Of a stretch of DNA of 64,000 nucleotides, positions 44,364-52,436 are shown one piece after another. Position numbers and translations under genes: made by a program. The notes under the pieces were generated by a model, which saw nothing but the letters and a program-made list of their open reading frames with translations, had not been told where the DNA came from and ran no database searches. Every line of letters begins with the position of its first letter. Position 1 is the first letter of the stretch. Location of the stretch: positions 1 through 64,000 of the forward strand of contig NZ_JAEQ01000008.1 in the NCBI RefSeq assembly GCF_000518985.1, given 5' to 3'. The DNA comes from Chelativorans sp. J32. Lineage in GTDB: Bacteria > Pseudomonadota > Alphaproteobacteria > Rhizobiales > Rhizobiaceae.

Positions 44364-45695
44364 TTATTTCAGAAGCTCTGCCATGCCGGCCTTGGCATTG
44401 GCGAGCGCGGTGTCGATATCTTGCTGGCCGGACCAGTATCCGGTGAACTCCTTGGCCTGGAGCTCATAGACAGCAAGCGCATTGGCGGACGCTCCGCCAT
44501 TCATCACGTAACCATAGCTGCCGGCGTATTCACCGAGCTTGACGAGATCCGGGCGCTCGGCTGCGATCTCCTTCACCGCGTCTGCCGAGAGAGCCGGCGC
44601 ACCGCCCGCTCCGGCATAGGTGAGGGCCCCTTCCTTGCTCGAAAGCCAGGTGAGGAACGCCTTTGCGCCTTCCTTGTTGGGCGCGTTCTTGTTCAGGCCC
44701 AGTCCAAGGCCGTGGATGTGCGTCTTGCGGCCCTCGGAACCCGCCGGCGGTGCGATCACCTCCGTGACCTCCGCGGCAGCCGGCGATTTGTCGGCGCTGG
44801 TGAGGTCTCCGGCGGCCGCGTTCCACTGCAGCATCGCGGCCACCTGGCCGGATGCGAAGGCGGCATTCGCCTCCGGGAATTCGTATGAGAGCGAGTCACG
44901 CGGCGTAGCGCCCGCGTCATAGAGGATCTTGTAGAGTTCGAGCCCTTTGCGGAAGGCGTCGGAATCCACAGTGATGTTGCCCTCGGCATCCATCCAGTCG
45001 CCACCATAAGAGCGCGGGATAGACTGCCAGACCATAATGTTGAAGAGCAGATTCTTCAGCTGCAGCACCGTGCCGTAGCGGGTCGGGCTGTCCGGATTCA
45101 CGGCCTGCGTGAAGTAGAGTGCGGTCGCGGCGAAGTCGTCCCAGGTCCACTCGTCGGGGTTCTTGGGCTCGAGCGCCTGTCCCAGGTGCTCCTGCGCAAT
45201 TTCCTTGTAACGGGCCTTGGCGGCATCGTCGCCCATGAGGCCGTCGATCAGGTCCTTGCGGTAGTACATGAAATGCAGCGATAGGTCCGTCGGGACGCCA
45301 TATTGCTGGCCATCGAACTGCATGGTGGAAAGGACGGTCTCGCCATAGAGATCCTTGGCTTCTTCCGACAGCGTCACAGGCTCCATGAAGGGAGCGTAGC
45401 GGCCGATCGAATAGGTGGCGAGCAGGTTGATGTCGAACGCATCCGAGCCTGCAGCGAGATCCGCCTGCAGCTTGTCCCAGAAGCCATCGCGGTTGAAGAA
45501 CAGGAGTTCGACCTTGTTCTCCTCCGCGACATCGGATTTTGCATTGTAAGCTTCCACGGCCGCCCGCAGTGCAGTCTCCTCTGGACCGCCCGGCCAGCCA
45601 AGAACGGTCACCTCCGCCTGCGCGCTCCCGAGCATCAGGCCACCGGCAAAGACGCAGCCCATCAGGCGCGCCGCCGTCTTAGAAATCGTCCTCAT
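44364..45695 (-). CDS. Carbohydrate ABC transporter substrate-binding protein
   Basis: 443 residues with signal peptide (RLMGCVFAGGLMLGSAQA). Family 1 solute-binding protein (CUT1 type): EVTVLGWPGGPEETALRAAVEAYN, DGFWDKLQADLAAGSDAFDINLLATYSIGRYA and GLGLGLNKNAPNKEGAKAFLTWLSS are typical. Overlaps the ROK kinase stop by 4 bases. The gene context (nanE, ROK kinase) suggests an amino-sugar ligand. Confidence 0.9.
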   Translation of the reverse strand: MRTISKTAARLMGCVFAGGLMLGSAQAEVTVLGWPGGPEETALRAAVEAYNAKSDVAEENKVELLFFNRDGFWDKLQADLAAGSDAFDINLLATYSIGRYAPFMEPVTLSEEAKDLYGETVLSTMQFDGQQYGVPTDLSLHFMYYRKDLIDGLMGDDAAKARYKEIAQEHLGQALEPKNPDEWTWDDFAATALYFTQAVNPDSPTRYGTVLQLKNLLFNIMVWQSIPRSYGGDWMDAEGNITVDSDAFRKGLELYKILYDAGATPRDSLSYEFPEANAAFASGQVAAMLQWNAAAGDLTSADKSPAAAEVTEVIAPPAGSEGRKTHIHGLGLGLNKNAPNKEGAKAFLTWLSSKEGALTYAGAGGAPALSADAVKEIAAERPDLVKLGEYAGSYGYVMNGGASANALAVYELQAKEFTGYWSGQQDIDTALANAKAGMAELLK

Positions 45696-46576
45696 TCACA
45701 CTCCCCTTTCGTTGTTGGATGGTTTGCAAGATCCGCGATCCCCACCACGCCGGCTTTGTCGCCAAGGCGAGCGGGGACGAGTTTCGGGCGAAGCCTCTGC
45801 TCCACGTGGGAAAGCGCGGCCTCGATGCGCTCGAGATAACCCGGCGCCAAGCCGATCCCACCGCCCACCACGATGCGCGGCGGGTCGACGGCCAATTGCA
45901 CGTTGCGGCAGAGAAGCGCCGCGCGGCGCGCGGAGAGCGCGATGATCTCTTCCGCCCATTGCTCGCCACCGCTCGCCGCCTCGAAGACATCGCGCGCTGA
46001 GGCGTTCGGCCGATGGGCTGATGCAGCACGGGCGATCCAGTTGCCGGAGATATGGTCCTCCACAGCGCTGTCATGCGCCGTGGAACTTTCGAAATCCTGC
46101 ACGCGGAAAAGGCCGAAATGGGCAGCGATGCCGGGCAGCAGCCGCCCGTTCAGCACGACGCCACCGCCGATTCCAGTGGAGATCGTGAGAAAGGCCATGT
46201 CCTCACCCGCTCCCGCTCCGAAGCGGTATTCGCCCCAGGCTGCGGCCTGAGCGTCATTGGCAGCCGATGCCGGACAGCCGGCAAGCGTTGAAACGGTTTC
46301 TGTCAGGGGAAAACGGTCGGGAATATCGAGGGTTTTTTTGTTCAGGGCGGACCAAAGCCCATTCTCCACAATGCCGGTGACGGCTACCCCGACACGGTCG
46401 TACCGGTCTTGCCATGGCCCGATTTGTGCGAAGAGAGCTTCCAGCCAGGCCTTGGGGTCGCCGCCGCGCGGGGTAGGCATTCCAAAACTATCGATGACGG
46501 CGCTGTCCTGCACGAGAGCAGCAAGCATCTTGGTTCCGCCGATATCAAGCGCCAGCGTGGAGCCCTGACCTGTCAT
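45692..46576 (-). CDS. ROK-family sugar kinase, probably N-acetylmannosamine kinase; zinc cluster absent
   Basis: 294 residues. ATP-binding motif ALDIGGTKMLAALV, catalytic aspartate in SAANDAQAAAWGEYRFGAG and ISTGIGGGVVLNGRLLPG are intact. Most ROK kinases next carry H-x9-C-x-C-G-x2-G-C-x-E, a zinc site; here the stretch reads GIAAHFGLFRVQDFESSTAH with no cysteine. Position next to nanE suggests phosphorylation of N-acetylmannosamine at C6 (NanK role). Starts overlapping nanE by 4 bases. Confidence 0.82.
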   Translation of the reverse strand: MTGQGSTLALDIGGTKMLAALVQDSAVIDSFGMPTPRGGDPKAWLEALFAQIGPWQDRYDRVGVAVTGIVENGLWSALNKKTLDIPDRFPLTETVSTLAGCPASAANDAQAAAWGEYRFGAGAGEDMAFLTISTGIGGGVVLNGRLLPGIAAHFGLFRVQDFESSTAHDSAVEDHISGNWIARAASAHRPNASARDVFEAASGGEQWAEEIIALSARRAALLCRNVQLAVDPPRIVVGGGIGLAPGYLERIEAALSHVEQRLRPKLVPARLGDKAGVVGIADLANHPTTKGECE

Positions 46577-47268
46577 GAAACGCGTGCTCCGCCCCGCTCA
46601 AGGTACTGGTTCATTTCCGAGCGGAACCACGAGGTCACATGCTCCGGCCGCGTGATCGCCGAGCCGACCACGACGGAGTGGGCCCCCGCAGCCAAGGCTT
46701 CGCGGGCATGGTCCGGCGTGCGGATGCACCCTTCGGCAATGACGTTCGAGGTCAACGCCCGCATATTGCGAACGAGTTCGAGATCGGGCTCCGTAGGCTC
46801 CGTGCCGCCCGTATAGCCCGAGAGCGTGGAGCCGACGATATCCGCCCCTTCGGAAAGGGCCGCGCGCGCATCATCGATGGTGGCGCAATCGGCCATCGCG
46901 AGCCGTCCATGCGAATGGATTCGGCGGATAAGTTCGATGGTCGTGACGGGTCGTGCCCGCAAAGTTGCATCATAGGCGATGATGTCTGCGCCCGCTTCGG
47001 CCAGGGCATCGACATCCTCGATCCAAGGGGTGATGCGGGTCGGGAAGTCTTCGAGGTCGCGCTTCACGAGGCCGATGATCGGCTTGTCGGTCGCCGCGCG
47101 CACGGCTCTCACATATTCGGCGGACTCGATCCGCAGACCTTGTGCTCCACCGGCCAGCGCGGCCAGTGCGAAGGCGACGACGATCGGCGCCGTATCCATC
47201 GGACCGCCCTTTACCGGTTGGCAGGAGACGATCAGCCCTTCGCGCAGTTTCTCGAACTTCAACGTCAC
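46573..47268 (-). CDS. nanE: N-acetylmannosamine-6-phosphate 2-epimerase
   Basis: 231 residues, (beta/alpha)8 barrel of the NanE family: LIVSCQPVKGGPMDTAPIV, the catalytic Lys/Glu region PIIGLVKRDLEDFPTRITPW, ADIIAYDATLRARP and DIVGSTLSGYTGGT. It converts N-acetylmannosamine-6-phosphate to N-acetylglucosamine-6-phosphate. No sialate lyase (nanA) gene is present, so the operon may act on N-acetylmannosamine or a related sugar and not on sialic acid. Confidence 0.92.
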   Translation of the reverse strand: MTLKFEKLREGLIVSCQPVKGGPMDTAPIVVAFALAALAGGAQGLRIESAEYVRAVRAATDKPIIGLVKRDLEDFPTRITPWIEDVDALAEAGADIIAYDATLRARPVTTIELIRRIHSHGRLAMADCATIDDARAALSEGADIVGSTLSGYTGGTEPTEPDLELVRNMRALTSNVIAEGCIRTPDHAREALAAGAHSVVVGSAITRPEHVTSWFRSEMNQYLERGGARVS

Positions 47269-47335
47269 ACAGCACCCCTCTAACGAAACCGTGATATCTT
47301 TAGTCGGAACGGACCAGATCGCAACCGGTTTCTAA

Positions 47336-47347
47336 CTGGTATTATCG
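47336..47347. promoter_or_regulatory. Repeated motif CTGGTATTATCG, copy before nanE
   Basis: A 12-base exact match to 48150-48161. It lies 68-79 bases before the nanE start and partly inside the end of the GntR gene. GGACCAG nearby (47311-47317) also has a counterpart (GCTGGTCC) beside the other copy. Candidate operator of the GntR regulator. Confidence 0.45.
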
Positions 47348-48091
47348 GTGTAGCTCGATCACGAAGTCATAGACGTCGCCGCGGTAGCGCGTTTCGGTGA
47401 ATTCCACGATCTGCCCGTCCCGAAGGAAGCAACGGCGCTCCACCACAAGCAAGCCGATATCTTCCGGCGCCTTCAACAGGCGGGCATCCTCCCGGCTGAT
47501 CGGGCTTGACTGCATCCGTTGGATGGCGCGAACGGGCATCGCTCCCCTGTTGTCCAACGCCGCATAGAGCGAGTCGCCGACTTCCTCTGGCCGCGGCAGG
47601 AAACGGGCAGGGAGTGCCGCCGTCTCAATGGCGATGGGCATTCCATCGGCGGTTCGGATGCGTTTCAGCCGCGCGACACGGTCAGCCGCCGAAAGGCCAA
47701 GCGCCATCATCTCTGCGGGGGAGGGATGGGAGATTTCCCTAGAAATCCATATGCATCCCGGCTCAAGCCCGCGCCAGCGCATATCTTCCGAGAAGCTGGT
47801 CATGGTGGCCAGGGATTTCTCAAGACGCGAGGAGACGATGGTCTTGGCTCCGTGTCGACGGCTGAGAAGCCCATCGGCCACAAGTTCGTCGATCGCCTTG
47901 CGGACCGTCACGCGGGAGATGCCGAGATATGCTGAAAGATTTCGCTCGCTGGGCACGACCGCGCCGCGTTTGAGGAGCGACGTGCTGACGGCTTCGGCGA
48001 GCGCGGCCTTGAGGCGACGATAAAGTGGCTCGCCGCTCGCCTCCTCAACAACGCGCCTGCGCAGGAAATCCAAAATTGCGGTCTCGTCCAT
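47342..48091 (-). CDS. GntR/UTRA-family transcriptional regulator
   Basis: 249 residues from the ATG at 48091 with AGGAG five bases before it; the frame is open upstream, but no better start exists. The winged-helix domain (about 15-85: PLYRRLKAALAEAVSTSLLKRGAVVPSERNLSAYLGISRVTVRKAIDEL) is followed by a UTRA ligand domain ending TETRYRGDVYDFVIEL. UTRA regulators often bind phosphorylated sugars, so an intermediate such as N-acetylmannosamine-6-phosphate or glucosamine-6-phosphate is a likely inducer. First gene of the nanE operon. Confidence 0.9.
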   Translation of the reverse strand: MDETAILDFLRRRVVEEASGEPLYRRLKAALAEAVSTSLLKRGAVVPSERNLSAYLGISRVTVRKAIDELVADGLLSRRHGAKTIVSSRLEKSLATMTSFSEDMRWRGLEPGCIWISREISHPSPAEMMALGLSAADRVARLKRIRTADGMPIAIETAALPARFLPRPEEVGDSLYAALDNRGAMPVRAIQRMQSSPISREDARLLKAPEDIGLLVVERRCFLRDGQIVEFTETRYRGDVYDFVIELHR

Positions 48092-48149
48092 CAGTACTCC
48101 TGTAAGCGCAGCACGAGCTTTCTTCACAATATTTTTGCTGATGATCAAT

Positions 48150-48161
48150 CTGGTATTATCG
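48150..48161. promoter_or_regulatory. Repeated motif CTGGTATTATCG, copy before the GntR gene
   Basis: Second exact copy of the 12-base motif, followed by GCTGGTCCTATTA. It lies 59-70 bases before the GntR start in the divergent region shared with the toxin-antitoxin genes. Consistent with autoregulation by the GntR protein. Confidence 0.45.
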
Positions 48162-48251
48162 CTGGTCCTATTAAAAGGAACCGACACGTCACCGAGAGGA
48201 CTTTCCATGGAAAGCAATCCGCCCTATATTTTCATGGGATAAGAGGATGAC

Positions 48252-48635
48252 ATGGAAAAGCTTCAGCCCAAGAGCAATGCCACTCTCGCCGAAGGTCTCG
48301 TCGTCGCGAAGGCGTTGTTGCGTGCCGCCGATCGGCTCGGCCTGACGGCAAGGGTAATGGGTGCAGTGCTAGGTCTTTCAGAGCCCTCCGTCTCGCGTCT
48401 CAAGAAGGGAGAGTTCAACCTGGAGCGGGGAACGAAGTCCTTCGAACTGGCGGTTCTGTTTATCCGGCTCTACCGCTCCCTCGATGCGATCGTTGGTGGC
48501 GATGAGAAGATTGCCAGGGCGTGGCTGCGCAACGACAACACCGCCCTGGGCGGCAAGCCGATCGAAAAGATCCAGACCATACCGGGTCTCGTGGATGCCA
48601 TCGCCTATCTGGACGCCCGACGCGCTATCGTCTGA
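48252..48635 (+). CDS. Xre/MbcA/ParS-type antitoxin
   Basis: 127 residues. An N-terminal helix-turn-helix (ARVMGAVLGLSEPSVSRLKKGE, about 35-56) is followed by the ParS/MbcA toxin-binding domain (DUF2384) with DAIVGGDEKIARAWLRNDNTALGGKPIEKIQTIPGLVDAIAYLDARR. It is the antitoxin of the overlapping RES-domain toxin and likely represses the pair. The ATG has AGAGGATGAC before it. Confidence 0.9.
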   Translation: MEKLQPKSNATLAEGLVVAKALLRAADRLGLTARVMGAVLGLSEPSVSRLKKGEFNLERGTKSFELAVLFIRLYRSLDAIVGGDEKIARAWLRNDNTALGGKPIEKIQTIPGLVDAIAYLDARRAIV

Positions 48636-49362
48636 AGTACGGGCCTATCGCGGCAGATGCTGGCGATTGGTCGAGGCCCAGCATCGGGTTTCGACCCTGA
48701 AGCTCGTCGATACGCTCGATGAGCAGACGCTCCTCGAAGATTTGATCGAGGAGACGAAGCCTTCGGTACCGGTCGAGTGCCGCCACCTGGATTATCTCCT
48801 TGCAACGCCCTTCCGTTACGGCTCCATTTATCCTCAGGGTTCGCGCTTCCGCCGCGCGGGCCGGACACTCGGTGTCTACTACGCATCGGAGGAAGCGCGG
48901 ACAGCGGTGGCGGAAATGGGCTTTTACCGGCTATTGTTCTTTGCGGAATCCCCCGCTACGCCCTGGCCGTCGGATGCGGCCGAGTACACAGCTTTTGCTG
49001 CGGAGGTTGCCACCGAACACGCGCTGGACCTGACAGCGCCGCGCCTCGACCGGGACGAAGCGCGCTGGACGAATCCCACGAGCTATGCCGAGACACAGGA
49101 TCTTGCGGATGCCGCGCGCGCTGGATCGATCGAGATCATTCGCTACCGGTCCGTCCGAGATCGGAATGGCGGCAGCAATCTGGCACTCCTTACCTGCCGT
49201 ACTTTCTTGCAGCCGGCACCGATCGAGCGTCAGAGCTGGCGCATCCGTGTAAGCCCGTCCGGCGTTCAGGCGATCTGCGAGTTCCCCGAGGCGCGCCTTG
49301 AATTTGCAAGGGATTTCTTTGCCGATGATCCGCTGATTCAAAGCTTTGAGTGGGAGCGCTGA
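48595..49362 (+). CDS. RES-domain toxin
   Basis: 255 residues from the ATG at 48595, inside the antitoxin gene (41-base overlap); rhizobial homologues begin the same way (WTPDALSSEVRAYRGRCWRLVEAQHRVSTLKLVD). RES domain: R, E and S active-site residues occur in CWRLVEAQHRVST, RAGRTLGVYYASEEARTAVAEMGFYR and near NPTSYAETQDLADAAR. RES toxins degrade or ADP-ribosylate NAD+-dependent targets (MbcT is an NAD+ phosphorylase). The overlap ensures that toxin is made only with antitoxin. Confidence 0.9.
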   Translation: MPSPIWTPDALSSEVRAYRGRCWRLVEAQHRVSTLKLVDTLDEQTLLEDLIEETKPSVPVECRHLDYLLATPFRYGSIYPQGSRFRRAGRTLGVYYASEEARTAVAEMGFYRLLFFAESPATPWPSDAAEYTAFAAEVATEHALDLTAPRLDRDEARWTNPTSYAETQDLADAARAGSIEIIRYRSVRDRNGGSNLALLTCRTFLQPAPIERQSWRIRVSPSGVQAICEFPEARLEFARDFFADDPLIQSFEWER

Positions 49363-49616
49363 GCTCGCGGCTTTGCCGCGATAACCACAACCGTGCGATG
49401 AGAATGTGAGCTGCGCAACCCCTTGAAGGCAGCGGGCTTTCTCTCTAGCTCAATAATGTCTGCCGCTGTTTGGAGGCGGTCCGGTTCAGCGGGTTCTGAC
49501 ACCGCGATCCGGATGAGCTCCGAGAAGCGGTTTGCTTCCGGCAGACGCGAAACCGGCAACAGAAGAAGGCTGCATTCTGCGGCATGCAGGAGGAGTGCAA
49601 CCAGGACGGTGTCCAT
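49338..49616 (-). CDS. Doubtful small protein between the RES toxin and Hsp20 genes
   Basis: 92 residues, ATG at 49616, no good SD. It starts MDTVLVALLLHAAECSLLLL and is rich in hydrophobic then charged residues; the end overlaps the RES gene in antisense. It is the only long frame in the 294-base gap. I know no homologue. It may be chance coding in a GC-rich gap. Confidence 0.2.
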   Translation of the reverse strand: MDTVLVALLLHAAECSLLLLPVSRLPEANRFSELIRIAVSEPAEPDRLQTAADIIELERKPAAFKGLRSSHSHRTVVVIAAKPRAQRSHSKL

Positions 49617-49656
49617 GGGTGGCACCATTATCATCGCAACCGGAAGGAGAATAGAA

Positions 49657-50142
49657 ATGGCTATTCGTGATCTCATTCCGTGGGGGCGCAACGACAACCA
49701 GGCGGGCATCAGTCCCTTCCTTGATCTCCACAGGGAAGTGAACCGCCTTTTCGACGAGGCTTTCCGCGGCTTCAGCACACCAATGAGTTTGGGCCGATTT
49801 CCGTCCATGCCGGGATGGCCTACCCTTGAGGTTTCCGAGACGGACCGCGAGATCAAGATCACCGCAGAGGTCCCCGGCCTGGAGGAGAAGGACATCGAGG
49901 TGCTCCTGCAGGACAATGTTCTGACCCTTCGCGGCGAAAAGAAAGCGGAAACGGAGGACAAGGATCGTCACTTCAGCGAGCGCTACTATGGCCGGTTCGA
50001 GCGACGCATTCCGATCGACGTCGAGGTCGATGAGGATAAGGTGAACGCCAACTTCAAGAACGGCATTCTGACCGTGACCTTGCCGAAAACCCAGCAAGCG
50101 CAGAGCAGGGCCAAGCGCATCGCCATTAACGGCAAAAGCTAA
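49657..50142 (+). CDS. Hsp20 (alpha-crystallin) small heat shock protein
   Basis: 161 residues with a strong SD (GGAAGGAGA). An N-terminal arm (NRLFDEAFRGF) precedes the alpha-crystallin domain (about 50-145: TLEVSETDREIKITAEVPGLEEKDIEVLLQDNVLTLRGEKK, SERYYGRFERRIPI and ANFKNGILTVTLPK with the GIL motif). It binds unfolded proteins without ATP. It ends with a strong terminator. Confidence 0.94.
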   Translation: MAIRDLIPWGRNDNQAGISPFLDLHREVNRLFDEAFRGFSTPMSLGRFPSMPGWPTLEVSETDREIKITAEVPGLEEKDIEVLLQDNVLTLRGEKKAETEDKDRHFSERYYGRFERRIPIDVEVDEDKVNANFKNGILTVTLPKTQQAQSRAKRIAINGKS

Positions 50143-50148
50143 GCGGGG

Positions 50149-50176
50149 AGCGGCCGGCTTAGCCGGCCGCTTTCTC
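50149..50176 (+). terminator. Intrinsic terminator of the hsp20 gene
   Basis: AGCGGCCGGCT-T-AGCCGGCCGCT, an 11-bp inverted repeat, followed by TTCTC. It begins 7 bases after the stop codon. Confidence 0.8.
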
Positions 50177-50215
50177 AACTTCGCAGCCTTCCGTCGCCCA
50201 TACCCGCTGAAACGC

Positions 50216-50596
50216 CTATCTCGTCCGCGGTTTGACCGGCCTTGGAAGGCGGCGCGGGAAGCCTCCGAGTGGTATGTACGGGCTCGTGGGATTTACATCG
50301 AAATCGACGACTTTCACGCAAGTCTGTGGCCTGCGGTGATTGGGGCCTGAGTGCCACGGGCCATCGCGCAGATGGATGTCCTCAACCCTGTCCAGATAAA
50401 AGCATCTCCATTGGCCTGCAGGCGGAAGAGGCCGGCTGCTTGCTCCTGCGAACTGGAATACCAGGGCTTTTTCCTCACCGTCGCTATGGCCGAGGATTAT
50501 CGGGCAAACCTCGCGAATGTAGTCATCATAGAGGCAAAGGATGTGCTTACGCTCCTTCATTGCCCTAGCAAACAGCCTATAGGTCGCGCTCGGCAT
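50216..50596 (-). CDS. Small protein of unknown function (rhizobial family)
   Basis: 126 residues from the ATG at 50596, with GGAG six bases upstream. It has the segments RAMKERKHILCLYDDYIREVCP, EKALVFQFAGASS, and CFYLDRVEDIHLRDGPWH, a beta-rich pattern that resembles the WYL-like ligand fold, and CVKVVDFDVNPTSPY. It has relatives in many rhizobia, but I know no function. Divergent from the 2'-5' RNA ligase-like gene. Confidence 0.7.
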   Translation of the reverse strand: MPSATYRLFARAMKERKHILCLYDDYIREVCPIILGHSDGEEKALVFQFAGASSRPLPPAGQWRCFYLDRVEDIHLRDGPWHSGPNHRRPQTCVKVVDFDVNPTSPYIPLGGFPRRLPRPVKPRTR

Positions 50597-50734
50597 CACA
50601 TTCTCCATCCCCAGGAGCCGGGATCGTGGAGTTTGTGGCCAGAGTGGAAACCGCGTCAAGTATCTTGCATTTGCGTTCTTGTTTTGTTCTAATCTGAAGG
50701 GGTTGTGGGGCGCGTCTGAGTAAGGAACGATTGT

Positions 50735-51322
50735 ATGAGCGCCCAAGGGACTTTCCCATTTATCAGCCCATCGCCGTGGCGACCTAAACGTCCGGAAAGG
50801 CTGGTCTTTATGCTGTTCCCTGATGCGGACACGTCAAACTATATCGATTGGCTCAGAAATCGCCTTATTCAGGAGTTCAGCCTCGAAGGCAAAGATCTCC
50901 TGAGGGAACGCCTTCACATGTCCCTGCACCACATCGGAGACTATAAAAGCCTGCGTAGTGCAGTCCTTTATGCGGCAAGCTTGGCGGCGCGCGCAGTTTC
51001 CGCGACATCTTTCCAGGTGACGCTCCGCTCGATCGTGAGCTTTCCGCCAGCTCCGAGAAAGAAGGACAGGCCGCTGGTACTGCTGGGTGAAAGTGACGGA
51101 CTGCTTCACCTGCACCAATCCCTTGCGCTCGCCCTGCGCAAAAACGGCTTACGCGCGTCGGATGATCTTACGCCTCATATGACGCTCTCCTACGCGCCAA
51201 AGGGTATTCCTTTGCAACCAATCGAGCCGATCCGCTTCGTCGCGAACGAGTTTGCCCTTGTTCACAGCATGCGTGGCCTGTCGAAATACAATGTACTCGA
51301 GCGATGGCCGCTGGCTGGATAG
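50735..51322 (+). CDS. 2'-5' RNA ligase superfamily protein
   Basis: 195 residues of the 2H phosphoesterase fold. The two HxT/S signatures are visible as LHMSLHHIGD and PHMTLSYAPKG, and the protein is of usual length. Members act on cyclic phosphates or join RNA 2'-5'. The ATG at 50735 is preceded by AAGGAACG. Convergent with the DUF1513 gene, with only 13 bases between their stops. Confidence 0.88.
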   Translation: MSAQGTFPFISPSPWRPKRPERLVFMLFPDADTSNYIDWLRNRLIQEFSLEGKDLLRERLHMSLHHIGDYKSLRSAVLYAASLAARAVSATSFQVTLRSIVSFPPAPRKKDRPLVLLGESDGLLHLHQSLALALRKNGLRASDDLTPHMTLSYAPKGIPLQPIEPIRFVANEFALVHSMRGLSKYNVLERWPLAG

Positions 51323-51335
51323 GGAAGCCGTGAGC

Positions 51336-52436
51336 CTACCATACGCGGCGAAGGTGATTGTCCCAGGCAGGCTGGCCCGTGGCCTCGGCACGAATGGATT
51401 GCGCAGCGGCTGGGCCGGCCGTGATGATCGCTCCCCGGCCACTGGTCGCCAGAACTTCCATCGATGCGGCCGGGGCCACGCCGCATCCGTCTGCCAGCGG
51501 CTGCTGCCCCAGGCAGCGGCCGGTCTCCGTGTCCCAAAATGCGATGAGCCCGCCGTGCGGACTGGAAGTGGCAAGCATGCCTCCGGAAGGATCGATCGCA
51601 ACCGAACCGATATAGTTGCGCAATCCCTGAAGGATATCCGTCGGGCCGGGGAAAAGCTCGATCTCGCGGCCGCGCTGATGCCGTCCCACGAGTGGTGGCA
51701 TATCGGTGGGAGGGCCTTCGTACTGGCAGCCGAACCAGATGTTGCCTGCCCGATCGATTGCCATATGCCGTATCGAAAGCTGATGGAGTTCGGCGGCAAG
51801 GGAGGCGCTTTCGATCATATCGCCGGTGGCGATATCGATGTAGCTGAGGCTCGGAGCCATGGTCGCGAGATTGAGCTTGGTGCCGCCATAATCCGGATGC
51901 GTCAGGATCCCCCCATTGGCCACGCAGAGCGTTTTCCCGTCGGTGAGCAGAACGGCCTCGTGCGGGCCTATTCCGTCGGTCGGAAACTCCCCGACGCGGC
52001 GAAAGGCGTCCGTTGCGTCGTATACGCCCATCACGCCGCGCCCGCCTTCGAAATCATTTTCCGTGGCAAGCATCAGCTTACCGTCAAGTGTGAAGACGCC
52101 ATGGCCGAAAAAGTGGCGGTCCGGTGCTGCTGCTATCGCCACCGGCTCCGTCTTGCCATCGACATCGAAAGCAACGGCGAAGCGACCGGGCGAGCGTGCG
52201 AAGGCCACCGCACGGCGGCGGGGCGCGTCGATGGCAAAGGAATGGCCGCGCCCTTCGAGGGGGAGCACCAGCCGGTCGCGCCCACGCTCGTCCATGACCG
52301 CCGCCTCGTAGCGCCCCCCATTCAGGCGCGCGCCGAGGAATAAGGCTTCATCCGCTGCAGCCGCACCGGAAAGCGGGAACAGCGCCCCGCCTGCAAGAGC
52401 AAGGAACGTCCGTCTGTCAATCGCCGTCGAGCGCAT
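51336..52436 (-). CDS. DUF1513 beta-propeller protein of the imelysin iron locus
   Basis: 366 residues with a twin-arginine-like signal (DRRTFLALAGGALFPLSGAAAA). Repeated propeller blade strands such as GHSFAIDAPRRRAVAFARSPG, FDVDGKTEPVAI, VFTLDGKLMLATEN and GMLATSSPHGGLIAFWD indicate a beta-propeller. It is known as a regular neighbour of imelysin genes and is probably a periplasmic metal-related protein. Overlaps the end of the second imelysin gene by 20 bases, last of four. Confidence 0.88.
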   Translation of the reverse strand: MRSTAIDRRTFLALAGGALFPLSGAAAADEALFLGARLNGGRYEAAVMDERGRDRLVLPLEGRGHSFAIDAPRRRAVAFARSPGRFAVAFDVDGKTEPVAIAAAPDRHFFGHGVFTLDGKLMLATENDFEGGRGVMGVYDATDAFRRVGEFPTDGIGPHEAVLLTDGKTLCVANGGILTHPDYGGTKLNLATMAPSLSYIDIATGDMIESASLAAELHQLSIRHMAIDRAGNIWFGCQYEGPPTDMPPLVGRHQRGREIELFPGPTDILQGLRNYIGSVAIDPSGGMLATSSPHGGLIAFWDTETGRCLGQQPLADGCGVAPAASMEVLATSGRGAIITAGPAAAQSIRAEATGQPAWDNHLRRVW

